Below, piece after piece: positions 1 through 10,604 of a DNA stretch of 64,000 nt. Source of the DNA: Sipunculus nudus. Lineage: Eukaryota; Annelida; Sipuncula; Golfingiida; Sipunculidae. Every line of letters starts with the position of its first letter. Position 1 is the stretch's first letter. The stretch spans positions 25,592,367-25,656,366 of the forward strand of contig CM049308.1 of the NCBI GenBank assembly GCA_026874595.1. The letters run 5' to 3'. The notes under the pieces were generated by a model. That model did no database searches. It was given only the letters and a program-made list of their open reading frames with translations, and was not told the origin of the DNA. The position numbers were made by a program, and so were the translations under genes.

Positions 1-281
1 GTTATAAAAGTGTGGGCATAAACCAGGTTTGGTCAGTTTAGTGATGCACTTTAGTGGTGTACATCATGCATGTAACTGTTATCAGGGAGGGTCAGGACCC
101 TCTCACAAGTTTTGACCTTTCAGCATGTATTGTAACGGCTGTGAATCTGGCTGCAAGGGTTCAGGGCAATGTTTCCATTGCCCCATTTGTCCAGTTTCCA
201 TTTTTAAACCAGCATGGAAATACAAGTTGGAGAAGCACCTTAGAAGCCACTTTGAACGAAGAGGGAGCCTCATAACTCATG

Positions 282-469
282 GTATTTCAAATTAAATTAT
301 GACTGTATCATTACTATTTATTAATGTCTGTAACAAATATTTGGATATGTAACATATATAAATATAAGTGAAAACTAGTTGCATGTGTAATTTACAACTT
401 TTAAGATAATAACTATTTCTGTGTTTCCTGAACTGTATATATATCCATTATATATATATATATATATCC

Positions 470-510
<41 letters not shown>

Positions 511-746
511 AGTATATATATATTACCATTATTTACACCGTACTGTGTCATTTACCTGTAATCACTACTGACACTGAAATTTTAATGTTAAAAACATATT
601 TTCACCAATGACCAATATACTAATAAAAAGTAATTAATACAAATTGTGCTAAATTCAATATTCATGAATATATAATAATCAAAACAATAACTCAAGTGTT
701 ATTTCATTTGCTTTTGGTGTATCATTATATCATTTAAAAATTGCAG
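282..746 (+). other. Intron 1 with (TA)n microsatellite
   Basis: Non-coding. It contains an interrupted TA microsatellite at about 437-525 with repeated 'tatccattata' interruptions. The acceptor ends in ttgcag and the donor is a weak GTATTT. Both are phase 1, joining the first and second zinc-finger exons in frame. Confidence 0.6.
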
Positions 747-2446
747 GCTATCAGATTGCCGCGTGTCCTCAGGCTTGTGATAGTAATCAGAGAGACTCGG
801 TAAGAAAGAAACATTTCCACTGTCCAAATTGCAGCAAGACTTATAAGAGAAGCTACTGTTTGTCTAGTCACATGTATACGTGCTTAGAGATACCCAACAC
901 TGCAGATGTCCATGACAAATGTGCGCAATCTACAGATGAACCTATAGAGAATGATGTCCTGTCACCAGGTATAAATGATAATGGGTCTGTTGAGCCTCAG
1001 CCACCAACATTATCAACAGACAATTCAGAAGTTCATAGTTCACTGAATTGATATTTGTGAATCTGAAGAATCAAGCAATCATTCAACAGACCTTGGTTCA
1101 GACGGAGTGACTTGTAATAAAGCAAAGTTTAAAGAATGTCACCACTGCAAACTGTTGTTTCACCCTAAAGCAGTCCGTAGGCACATAAACTCAAAGCATT
1201 TGAAGGTCACTAATGGTCTAACACAAATGACCGCAGACAGTCATTTTTCCTGCTGCGTTGATGTGAACAATGGTATATATGCAGTGGCAAGTAATAGGAC
1301 TGGCATAAGATCACCAATACATGTGATACAGCGTTCAACAGGACCAGAACAGCAATTACACTGTGACGTCAAAGAGTGCATGGATGTTGCTCAGGTAAGA
1401 ATCTTTGTTATGTTTCAAATTCTAATGTGATATACAGTGTACATCCATATACCCAAGAAAAGTGATCACTTATAACGGAATGAAATTAAATGTAATACTA
1501 CCAGTATTTACAAAGCTTTCTGTTCCGTTTACTACACCTAAGCAGTAATTCCATTTTCTCAGCAGAACTATGGATATATCAAGTTATTAGAATACAATTA
1601 TATGCAAAACCTAAATAACATAGAATATGCATCAGTTTAAACATAAATGAACTTCTCAATTGACAGGTGCAATGGAGGAGTGGAAACGCCAGCTTCATGT
1701 GTCTACACTTGCAGTCTGTCCAGTTCTGTGTTCCTGGTGTGGCATGTGATGTTACAACACAGTCATTGGAGGATATGACTAGGGCTGGGTTTATGGGTCC
1801 TGGAAGACAGAGTGACTGTAAGGAACTGGCAGCCAGGGCAACAGAACAACTGAAACCTCTCACAGTTGAAATTCCCAATGACCAGCACACTAGCACAAGG
1901 TACAAATTCTACAGTGTCTTCACCGATGAAATAAGCTATTGGTCCAAGACCGGAAGGACAATTGTTACAGTAGATACAAAAACTTCTATAATGAGTTGTA
2001 GGTGTAGGCAAAAGGGTTGCCAGCATCGTGCTCTTGTGAAATGGAGGTTGTTTCAGGATGGACATGGAGAGATACTGCAAGAGCTGACCGAGAGTGACCA
2101 GGATGATGATGAAGATGAGTCCAGTGATGCATACCCACCAACAGGAACTGCACTGAAACAAATGATTGACTATATACAAGAGCAGAAACAGATACCAAAA
2201 TATGTTCCTATGAATTTTTGTGAGGAAAATCTACCCTCTCACTTGATACCTACTGAAACAACTTGCCACTACTGCAGTGTTCCATTATCACCACCAGTTG
2301 TTATTTCAAGACGAGCCCAAATCTTGACTGTGTATTGTGAACCACTGACAGGTGAGTACCATAATAATTCTGTACATAAAAGCTTTACTAAAAAGTTATC
2401 TAAACGCACTGTGAGTAAATATTGTTTGAGATATAAACTATTTGGG

Positions 2447-2737
2447 TCGGAACGACACGAATGCCCCCGCCTGGGGCAAATTAGAAACATTTGTTAAATT
2501 TTGTAAATTTTTTTAAGTTCAGGAAGTGTCGTATGGTCAAAAGTAGGTCAACGGGGACGAAACGCGAACCGAATCTGTAACTGGTCATTATCTGCCCACA
2601 CACCAAAAATCAGGCCAATATTTCAGGCATTGCGAAAAAAAGTCCGTACAACTGTTTGATTTCGGAATGACGGAAGGACGGAAGGACGGACATGGGTAAA
2701 ACTATATGCCCCGGCCACTTTGTGGCGGGGGCATAAA
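2447..2737 (+). mobile_element. Short pearl-like element, single core unit
   Basis: A 290-bp element in the intron between exons 3 and 4 of the KDZ-like gene. It starts at tcggaacgacacgaatgccc and has one core unit (gtaggtcaacggggacgaaa ... caggcattgcg). A short (GGAC/GGAA)n microsatellite follows at 2669-2692. It ends in a hairpin with 13-bp arms (ATGCCCCGGCCAC / GTGGCGGGGGCAT, 12 of 13 paired) and a 3-nt loop TTT. The same left end, core and right end bracket the 15-unit array at 33179-35925, so this is a one-unit version of that family. The layout is that of bivalve pearl/cvE-type Helitron-like elements. Confidence 0.65.
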
Positions 2738-3674
2738 AATAGAAATATCACACTTCAAGCAGCATCACATTGCATCTTTTGGCCTAAAAGTTAGAATAAA
2801 TAATGATACAAAAGATTAGTAATTTCAGATTGTGTACATACTAGTACAAATCCATTATTCATTGGTATGCTCAACAGATGGTGTCTGAGATATTATGTGT
2901 CATATGCATGTGTCATTTAATTTCAGGCTTTGTCACCTACTACTAGCAGTGTCCAGAATGTCACACTCTATATAAATATCAAAAATGGCAACATGGAATC
3001 TACAACTACAACGATCGCCTACTCTTGTCCTATCCATTTCTGATGGAGTTACGTAGTGGGTTAGTGGTAGGTGCTGTCATTCTGGTACTACTTGTAGTTT
3101 CATAATAGTTAAGGAATATATTTGCATTCCTTTATTGATCGTAGGATTGATCAGTTTTGTACCATGGTTTCTAATCTGTTAAAATATCAAAGATGTAATT
3201 ATCTATATCAAATAAATGTAATTATGTCTTAAAATAATTATGTTCTCAAGTGTCTGTTAGATAGTTATTTTATAAATCTAATGACTGTCTCATTTTAAAC
3301 AAATCTTTATTAACATGTATCCCTAATTAAATCATACCTTACTTATTTAATCAGCACCTGTTTTTTGCAGAACCACACAGCATTGAGTCGAGTGTTTGGT
3401 ATGCTAGAATACCGACTGGGCATCCACCTGAACAATCGAGACATAGAGAACGCCTATCTGTCCTTTGAAGCCCTGTATCAACATGAATATGAGTATTCTT
3501 GCATCCTCTGCGGACATCACCCAAAAATTCTCATTCATGATCTCACAAAAAAAGCTGTATTCAGATATGAAGCTAGTGCTCTCAAAGTTCCAAATGACCC
3601 TTCACCCCTGGTAGATACTGTGCAGTTTTGGAGTGATGTTTCTACGGAAATATTAGCACGGGGAGTTGTCAGAG

Positions 3675-4450
3675 GTGAGTTTATATTTAACAATACAGTA
3701 TCTTGAGGAAAAAAAAAAAACATTTGAAAACTGGCTATATATCCTGCATAGTTGTTTAGTTCATGTTTATATTTCAAGTTTGCATACCATTCAGGATATA
3801 TAGCCAGTACAAAAATAACGATTTCAAGCCTCAAGTTGGAATGTTTTGGAGAAGGGTAACAGTCTAATTTATATAGCACAAGGGCGCCCCCTAGTTGCTG
3901 ATGTTATGCAAAGCAGCCATGTTTAACCAGACGACAGGCTGTCTCTGAGTAGTCAGTTTGTTTCAGCCCCTCAAACAAAAAAGTATAATTATTAAGCCAA
4001 CTAATTTTAATGTAAACCTGCTGTGGATAAATCAACCAAACAGACTAAATAAACTTTTTATGCTGACATCATCCAGATAAAAGGTGAGAAGCTGTCAGTT
4101 TAAAAGTTAGTTCCAATTTTTTTGTTTAGGTATCGGAGTGTATGGACCTGTATACCACTACAAGCAGTTTAGCTTGTGTGGTATGGATACCGCTAGTATC
4201 TGGTGACCATTGATCTCACTAAATATGCGTAGATTTTGCTTGTAATCAAACTAAGGCGAGACATTTTATTGACTGAATATGCGTGGTTTGCCAATAATAG
4301 AACTCGGGTGAGATAATCTTTTGGTAAGTAATTATGGTGAGTTTGGTGAAAATCCGTCAAAGCCCCGGTAAGTTAAAGCGGCAACACTAAAAGTTAACGG
4401 ACGGACGGACATTGGGCATATACCATAATTCTACTGTCATATGACGGCCG
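3675..4450. other. Intergenic/intronic DNA with foldback and element end
   Basis: No gene is seen. It holds a perfect 16-bp inverted repeat (3731-3746 and 3792-3807, CTGGCTATATATCCTG and complement, 45-nt loop). Near 4190-4446 is a degenerate element end with a (GGAC)3 run at about 4399-4410 followed by an AT-rich tail, matching the microsatellite-plus-right-end pattern of other elements here. Confidence 0.4.
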
Positions 4451-4934
4451 AAAAAAAAAATCACAAAGTTAATCACAAAATTCACAAATGTTATTATCTT
4501 CACCATCAGTACACGCTACATGAGACCAACCGTGAAAAACTTTACACTGAATCCAGTCTTCTCCTGGAGAAGAATTTGTAATAAATCCCCACAAACTAAA
4601 CATGAAGAATCCTTTGAATATGTCTCATTATTTTTGCTGACAGAATGGTATGGGAAATGCAATGTGTTGGTCTGCTGAGGTTTAGCAAGATGTTTTTGCT
4701 TTTCTACTGACTTGGACTTCGACATACGTCTTTTCTTTGTTATTTTTGATATTGAAATTTTTTTGTGACGCCCTTGCGTTTTAAACCTTTGGATTTTCGC
4801 TCATCCATGAGACGGGTCAGGCGAGTTTTCACTGGCGTGCTGGTCAGAATTTCTGTTGTAGATTTATTCCTCTGGGTTCCCCCGTTTCTCGGTCCAGCTG
4901 TCATGAAAGGCCGAAGCATTTCAGGGGTTATATG

Positions 4935-6572
4935 TTAAGTGGCTGAAGAGATATCCTGCAGTGCCTGTCGCTGGGGGTTCTTGTCTAGAGTGACGGCCTG
5001 TTGTGCGTGTGGCTGGGTTGCCTGGGGAGTCTGGGCTGCTGTGACGGCCTGCTGTGTGTTTGGCTGGGTTGCCTGGGGAGACTGGGATGGAGTCACGGCC
5101 TGCTGTGCATGTGGCTCAATTGCCTGGGGCGTCTAGGCTGGAGTGACGGCCTGCTCTACGTGTGGCTGGGTTGCCTGGGGAGTCTCAGCTGGAGTAACGG
5201 TCTGCTGTGCGTTTGGCTGGGTTGCCTGGGGCGTCTGGGCTGGAATGACGGCCTGCTGTGGGTGTGGCCCGGTTGCATGGGGAGTCTCGCCTGGAGTGAC
5301 TGCCTGCTGTGATTGTGGCTTGGTTGCCTGGATAGTCTCGGATGGAGTGACGGCCTGTTGTGCGTGTGGCTTGGTTGCCTAGGGAGCCTGGGATGGAGTG
5401 AAGGCCTGCTGTGCGTGTGGCTGGATTGCCTGGCCTGTCGCCGTGGCCTGTTGATCAGCTGATAGTGACCTACCAGTAACAAAAGCTGGCATATACTCTT
5501 CCTCTGAGAAAACATATATGTTGTATGGATGTATTCCTGTGACTGCAAAGCCCTTTTGAATGTTGGATGGTGTTGCTGCAAGAGAGAGCGCATCTCTAAC
5601 AATTCCTGGCAAATCATATATTGTCAGGGTTTTGCCTGGGTGTCTTTTCATCCACCCATCACAAGCTGAGTTTATGTACTTCTTAAATGGCCCATAGACA
5701 GAGCGGTCCAGTGGCTGCAGTTTGTGAGAGCAATGTGGTGGGAACGTTGAGACAACCACAACGTTGTCTCTGCAAAAGTCAATCACCGGCAACGATACAT
5801 GAGAAGCATGGTTATTAAGGAGGAGCAGCACAGGATGCTCATTGGTGCATTTGGTGACAAATACGAAATGCTTGATAAAAATGAGAAAGTCTTCTGCTGT
5901 CATCCAGCCATAAGGATTAGCAGACCCTATACATCCAGCTGGACCATTTGCAACGAAATGCTCACGAAAATGAACACGTGGAAATATCGATAGGTGGTAT
6001 CGAGTTCCCACAAGCATTTACAGCAATAGCCATTGTTACTAGAGCCCCCCTCTCAGCTGAAGTGACGGCCCCCTCTTGCTTCACGACACGATTTGCCACA
6101 ATATGATCAGGCCTTTGAACGGTGGTGACCCCCGTCTCGTCACAGTTGTATACTAGTATCTCATGACTTTGAAATCTGTATTTTTCCAGAACAAAGCCTA
6201 AATTGTCAAAGAATTTCTTGACATTGGTTTCATTGAAACTTGTGGCCCTGCTTAGAGACGTTGCTTCGGGGGTCCTTACGGCCAGCGAGGGGTTACGTTT
6301 AAGAAAGGACGAAAACCAGTCTCGGCCAGCCATCTCAGCTGCTGTCAAAGTTCGTGGAAATGTGTTGTGATTACCCACGGCAAACTGATAGGCTAGCTTT
6401 CTTACATCCTTCGGTGTCAATCCATGGTACATTGATGACACTTTTATAACATAATCTGATAACTGTTTCTCTTGTGCCTGTGTAAACACCAACCGTGACA
6501 TTTTGTATCCTATGGTTGGGTTTTCCCCATCCTTCATTTTCTTGCAGTATCTCTGCAGGGTCATGAAATTGA
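4935..6572 (-). pseudogene. pogo/Tigger-like DDE_1 transposase, inactivated
   Basis: The DNA-binding part starts after an apparent acceptor at 6572 (minus strand ...tatttcag) with NFMTLQRYCKKM, the end of a psq-type helix-turn-helix. A CENPB-type region and DDE_1 catalytic core follow. First catalytic Asp: YNCDETGV. Second: LLLLNNHASH, where the usual LLLDNHASH has become Asn (codon 5814-5816). Third: QPLDRSVYGPFK. Frame changes at about 5990-6000 between two long ORFs (6597-5962 and 6017-5379), consistent with a one-base insertion or two-base loss. After ...SQAP the frame hits TAG at 5379-5381, then stays otherwise open through a Pro/Gln/Thr-rich repeat tail to a second TAG (5133-5135) and a natural stop at 4935-4937. 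Lost Asp, frameshift and two nonsense codons make it dead. The upstream exon holding the helix-turn-helix start was not found. Confidence 0.8.
4990..5450 (-). repeat. 51-bp coding minisatellite, 9 copies
   Basis: Nine units start near 4992, 5043, 5094, 5145, 5196, 5247, 5298, 5349 and 5400, exactly 51 bp apart. On the minus strand each encodes a 17-residue unit close to QATQPHAQQAVTPAQTP and forms the C-terminal tail of the pogo-like transposase. Both TAG codons in the array are Gln CAG to TAG changes. The long plus-strand and other minus-strand ORFs here are shadows of the period being divisible by three. Confidence 0.85.
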
Positions 6573-6599
6573 TCTGAAATACAAAGTAAGAAATCATTG

Positions 6600-7160
6600 A
6601 CCAGACTATTAAGACACGAGCTTACCTCCACGCACATATATACACAAACACACGCACAAGTCGTGGATCCTTTTTAAAAGCTGAACGGGGGCGCATTGTT
6701 ATGGGTGAAATATCACCGATTTATAATCACACACACATAAATTTCATAAATAGAATTAATATATGGAGATTTGTATCAGACATGTCATGTTCATTTCATG
6801 GAACGAAAAAAATTAAACTTCAGCATGATATGGAGCAAAATTAAAAAAAAAGTCACTTCTATATTTTCACTTATAATTTGCATATCAGCTTATATTAAAG
6901 TTTTCTTTTGTGCCTCTTGCGCCCTTCTATCCCTCTCCACTGGTACAATGGTATTTTTCTTTGGGGGGGGGGGGGGAGGTGTGGGGGGGGGGGGGAGAGA
7001 CATTTGTTACAGAAATCTCCAGAGAAAGCTTTTGAAAATATTAATTATACAGTTATTAATGAACAAACCAATCTATGAAATACACATGAAACTTTAAATG
7101 CATCTGGTAAACAGTATTTCTATAATGTTTCTATATGTAACATCAATATAATTTATCATA
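6600..7160. other. No gene; G-rich tract
   Basis: AT-rich DNA with two G runs at about 6963-6976 and 6983-6995 separated by aggtgtg. No supported coding region. Confidence 0.5.
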
Positions 7161-7163
7161 TTA

Positions 7164-7505
7164 GGCCAAAAAAAAAAATAAAAGGTATGGTTCTCAGGCA
7201 CCGCCCGCATCAATTTTAAACCCCCGCATCAAACATTTTTATTTTGATTTTAATAGAAACTTACCAATTTTGAGCTGCAGCTGCTCGGACATTTCTTTCA
7301 AGAAAATAAAATTATACAATTTTTTTGTTATGTAGTACTTTAACTTGTTTAGCAAAATAAATATGTTATTATCATGCTTTTCCCTTATCATTTCACATTT
7401 TTATCGAAACATATATACAAAAAAAATAAAATAAAAAAACCGCACGCCCTCATTAATTTCTGAAAAAAAGTGCCTAAGAACCATACTTTTTTTTTTATTT
7501 TGGCC
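7164..7505. mobile_element. MITE, ~342 bp, TTA-flanked
   Basis: Terminal inverted repeats of about 35-37 bp: left 7164-7200 (ggccaaaa...ggtatggttctcaggca) and right 7471-7505 (tgcctaagaaccata...ttttggcc). Copies of TTA at 7161-7163 and 7506-7508 look like a 3-bp target duplication, which would fit PIF/Harbinger. There is no ORF inside. Superfamily assignment is tentative because A/T runs next to the ends blur alignment. Confidence 0.6.
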
Positions 7506-7639
7506 TTATATCAATATTGGCACTTGTATAGTTCAGGTACTTTCAAAAATGATTAACTGAAAACTGTAGTCATGTATTTACTGTCTTGATAAGCAATGTC
7601 TTGAAGCAGCATTTTATACATCATAAATATAAAACCACA

Positions 7640-8030
7640 TTCAATAGTCAGGTGGCTTAACTGAATTATCGTTACACGCCGGATAAAAGCACCAAATTTG
7701 GTATGAAGTATCTACAGGTCAATCCTGTTCATTTTGGAGGGGGTGCCCACCCGAACTCCGTTTCTGGTTCTTTCAGCAGGCCCGAGTTCAAAATAACAGG
7801 AATTTACGTAAAATTTCACAAGTTTACAACAATAAAAGGAATGTTGTAAACTCATTTGACACTAAAAAACATTCAAATTAATTAATTTACATAATAAGAA
7901 CACCATTATAACATATAATGAACAGTTATCGTAGAAATTGTGACAAAAATAATGTTAAAGTATAATTGTAGGTCGCAAGAGGTCAAAAGGTCACGTCATC
8001 CATTGATGTTAAACTGTATCCTGTGAGTGT
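7640..8030 (+). repeat. Dispersed ~390-bp repeat, copy 1
   Basis: Runs from aattatcgttacacgccgga to about aggtcacgtcatcca. It aligns end to end with a diverged direct copy at about 8985-9295, and its start matches an inverted copy near 12940-13070 (same 'tatcgttaca..ccggataaaagcaccaaatt' core). Non-coding. Confidence 0.5.
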
Positions 8031-8980
8031 GTTCAAGTGCCCTCATGTTCTGTAAAGAAAAACTTGAAGAAGTTAACAAATATATCATTTCAATAAAAAA
8101 AAATAAAATTGCATAATGGTAAGGATTTTAAAGATTAAACACCCATATAATTAAAATATATAGGGAATATACTAGTATATATACACTTTTCCAATGAAAC
8201 CATCCCTTTTAAGCTATATCTGAAGTCATACTGACGAAGAACCCAGGTGATTGAAACAATTTATTGAATGTCCACACCGATTATCAATATTTATCAGGGT
8301 ACAAATACATCTCGATTATAAAATATGGTAAATGCAATAATAAAAGTGTGTCATGAAGCAATATTTGTTTCCACTTATCAAAAATAATATATATCTGGAG
8401 GGAAAAAAGCTACAAGCAAATCCATGGACTTATTGAGTATATAATAAGCTAATGGGCGGTTCTTGAACATCGGTTGGGTATTTATATATGTTTGGAATAA
8501 TAACATTTCCAAGAAATTAATAAATTGCAGTAAAATTATCGGTGGTAGCAATTTAGATCAGGTTTAAATACAATGGAGTTTACATTGGCGTTTAGTCTGT
8601 TGTTGTATTTTTTTTATGTTTAGAGTGAATTATGGTTTGTACATATATTTAATAAATACGTACCTCGCTGATAATCTTATATAACGCCTTAATAACTAAT
8701 TAATTATGAAATTATGTTACTTCAATTTGCAAGGAAAAGACTAAATCAAAGAACTCGGTATTTATTTACATTTTATTTACTTAAAAACTAGTTAATACTA
8801 AATGTATTTTTGCACTGAAGAAAATGTCAGACTACATTTACAATATTGTTTATAATTATTTATTTAGGTAAAATGAATATGCAAATGATATATTATGGTG
8901 ATGTGACCGCCATGTTAGCGTAAGTCTAAAGTTTTGTAGGTAAAACATTATTTTTTCAAATGTCCAAATAGACAGCCAAC
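8030..8980. other. AT-rich DNA, nothing recognised
   Basis: No open frame with coding character, no clear repeat and no RNA gene seen on either strand. Confidence 0.4.
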
Positions 8981-8984
8981 TTAA

Positions 8985-9295
8985 TGGAATTATCGTTACA
9001 TATCGAACAAAAACACGAAATTTTGTCAGACGTATCTTCAGGTCAGTCCTTCAGATGCCCATTCAGCAGGCTAGAGTCCACAACAGCAGGATAACAAAAC
9101 GTTATCAGACCTTTAAAACAAAGAAGGGAATGCGGTAAAGTCAGTTGAACCTATATTTCATTTTCATTTAACCAATAATCATATTAGGAACACCCAAATA
9201 TATCAACCATCTGTTGCAGTAAATATGACCAAAACCAGTTTAGTTAAATGTAGTAGCTTCAGGTCAAAAGTCACGTCATACGTTCATCCTTTAAT
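8985..9295 (+). repeat. Dispersed ~390-bp repeat, copy 2
   Basis: Diverged direct copy of 7640-8030. Shared landmarks in order: aattatcgttaca, a drifted acaggtcagtcct-like segment, ttcagcaggc..gag, ..aggaacacc.., and aggtcaaaagtcacgtcat. Confidence 0.5.
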
Positions 9296-9348
9296 TGGTC
9301 CCTCGTTTTAAAGGTAAAATATTGGAGCTCGGCTTTTAAGAAATATAT

Positions 9349-9354
9349 ATATAC

Positions 9355-9407
<53 letters not shown>
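9349..9407. repeat. (TA)n/(CATA)n microsatellite
   Basis: Uninterrupted AT-dinucleotide run directly abutting the left end of the Penelope-like unit; a second TA run lies beyond its right end at about 10713-10755. Confidence 0.9.
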
Positions 9408-9410
<3 letters not shown>

Positions 9411-9438
9411 ACTAAAGTACGGTTAGTTTGACTTCATC
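9408..9438 (+). repeat. Left 31-bp inverted end
   Basis: Matches the complement of 10605-10635 at 30 of 31 positions (t/g difference near the inner edge). Similarity fades just inside it (catc[a/g]gtttg), so it is a truncated inverted copy of the right terminal repeat and lacks the ribozyme. Confidence 0.85.
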
Positions 9439-9490
9439 AGTTTGGTAGGATTTACCAGGAGGCATTACTCAACAGTGGATACAGTTTTAA

Positions 9491-10228
9491 CTCAAGTACA
9501 TCCGCTCGCAACAACCCAACACCGACGGAAAGAAGAGAAACAGAAGGAGGAACATAACGTGGTTCAATCCCCCATACAGCGCCAACGTGAAAACGAACAT
9601 AAGAAAAAAAAAGTTCCTACAGCTTCTTGACAAATGTTTCCCTCCTGACCACAGTTTACACAAAATCCTGAACCGTAACACCGTAAAAATCAGCTATAGC
9701 TGCATGCCTAACATGAAGCAGGTCATTTCAGCACACAACAAAGGACGACTTAACAATGAGAGAATTAAAGAAAAGAAAACAGAGAGCATAAGCAAAAACT
9801 GCAACTGTAGAAACCCGAAAGAATGCCCAATCATAGAGGGATGCCTTACTCAAAGCATAATTTACCAGGCCACAGTTACCAGACAAGATAACAAACAAGT
9901 GGAAACATATATCAGACTGACAGAAAACGCATTTAAAACGAGATACTATGGACACATCAGTAGTTTCAGGAATGAAAAATACAGAAATAGCACAACACTA
10001 AGCCAGTACGTGTGGACTCTGAAAGAAAACAACATACCCTATTCGGTCAAATGGAAAATCATGGCTAAATGCAGAGCTTATTCCAACACGTCCAAAAAAT
10101 GTAATTTATGCACCACCGAGAAATACTACATAATTTGCCGACCTGATCTGAGTTCACTAAACTATAGGAACGAGCTGACAACGTCATGCAAACATAGAAC
10201 TAAATACCTCCTTTGTAACCTTAAATAA
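9491..10228 (+). CDS. Penelope-like GIY-YIG endonuclease ORF (5'-truncated)
   Basis: Open frame from after TAA at 9488 to TAA at 10226; no convincing native start is seen, as the upstream reverse-transcriptase part is missing. In order: RRNITWFNPPYS (the conserved linker before the endonuclease), ISYSCMPNMK, a Cys-rich CNCRNPKECPIIEGCL, then the GIY-YIG fold region IIYQATV...TYIRLTENAFKTRY and the HISSFRN...TTLSQYVW segment. The usual Y-I-G-L is Y-I-R-L here, so catalytic competence is doubtful. Two more Cys clusters (CNLC, CK) follow. In Penelope-like elements this domain nicks target DNA for reverse transcription. Family recognition is confident; activity is not. Confidence 0.75.
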   Translation, partial: LKYIRSQQPNTDGKKRNRRRNITWFNPPYSANVKTNIRKKKFLQLLDKCFPPDHSLHKILNRNTVKISYSCMPNMKQVISAHNKGRLNNERIKEKKTESISKNCNCRNPKECPIIEGCLTQSIIYQATVTRQDNKQVETYIRLTENAFKTRYYGHISSFRNEKYRNSTTLSQYVWTLKENNIPYSVKWKIMAKCRAYSNTSKKCNLCTTEKYYIICRPDLSSLNYRNELTTSCKHRTKYLLCNLK

Positions 10229-10539
10229 TTTAAAGCCGATAATAAAGTTAAATATGCAGTCTCAAGATCCCAGCCAATGTATGCAGGAACAGCCAACTGG
10301 ACTACTAATCCACTGATCTCCTGACCGAACCAACACCTGGGGTCTTGATCAACTTTAAGCAATCCAACAAATCCTCGAGCGCTTCATAATAGCCCTAATA
10401 CAGTACAATAAGCCAGGCACCCAGTAACCCTTATTCACCAACAAAACAAAAACTTTAAATACATGCCTCACCGAACATAGTAACCCCAGATAAATCCTAC
10501 CTATTACGACAAACTTCACCTAAATATATGATCACTCCA

Positions 10540-10603
10540 GTTTGTACCTGAAGAGTGAGCCGGCTTAAATGCTGCTCTCACGAAACAGATCTGTAGCACA
10601 AAC
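10540..10603 (+). ncRNA. Hammerhead ribozyme (Penelope-type)
   Basis: All core residues are present. Stem I pairs 10540-10547 (GTTTGTAC) with 10596-10603 (GCACAAAC), 7 of 8 paired. Conserved CTGAAGA is at 10548-10554. Stem II pairs GTGAG 10555-10559 with CTCAC 10577-10581. GAAA is at 10582-10585. Stem III is a minimal 4-bp hairpin ACAG-AT-CTGT (10585-10594). The cleavage triplet is GUA, with predicted cleavage after 10595. A very short stem III is typical of the hammerheads reported in Penelope-like retroelements, where they self-cleave the RNA; some work as dimers. Its place beside the right terminal repeat fits that role. Activity is inferred, not shown. Confidence 0.8.
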
Positions 10604-10604
10604 C

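Larger units (their letters stand above)
124..3674 (+). pseudogene. KDZ/HMGXB3-like zinc-finger + SWIM protein, five exons, broken
   Basis: Five exons read in order with matching phases: 124-281, 747-1394, 1667-2351, 2928-3063 and 3371-3674. Exon 1 has a C2H2-like finger (FHCPIC...HLRSH). Exon 2 has two more (FHCPNC...HMYTC and ECHHC...HINSKH). Exon 3 carries a SWIM-type CxCx4CxH (CRCRQKGCQH), an acidic stretch and a Cys pair (TTCHYC). Exon 4 holds a zinc-ribbon-like CPECHTLYKYQKW followed by GIYNYNDRLLLS. Exon 5 has CILCGHHPKILIHDL and FWSDV. This order resembles the cysteine clusters that accompany KDZ (Zisupton) transposases and the vertebrate HMGXB3 protein; that match is from memory of the family. 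Two lesions: a 1-nt frame change at about 1047-1051 (stop TGA at 1049) and an in-frame TAG in exon 4 at about 2943-2945, just before the zinc ribbon. The last exon ends in phase 1, so the gene continued; no catalytic domain is seen. It is either a decayed transposon-derived gene or one with assembly errors. Confidence 0.6.

Noticed and set aside
3365..3706. ATG at 3365 as a gene start
   Set aside because: It lies inside the acceptor (ttttttgcag); the sequence is an internal exon beginning at 3371.
4939..5382. Three overlapping plus-strand Cys/Trp/Gly-rich ORFs
   Set aside because: They are the opposite strand of the 51-bp coding minisatellite of the pogo-like transposase; open only because 51 is divisible by three.
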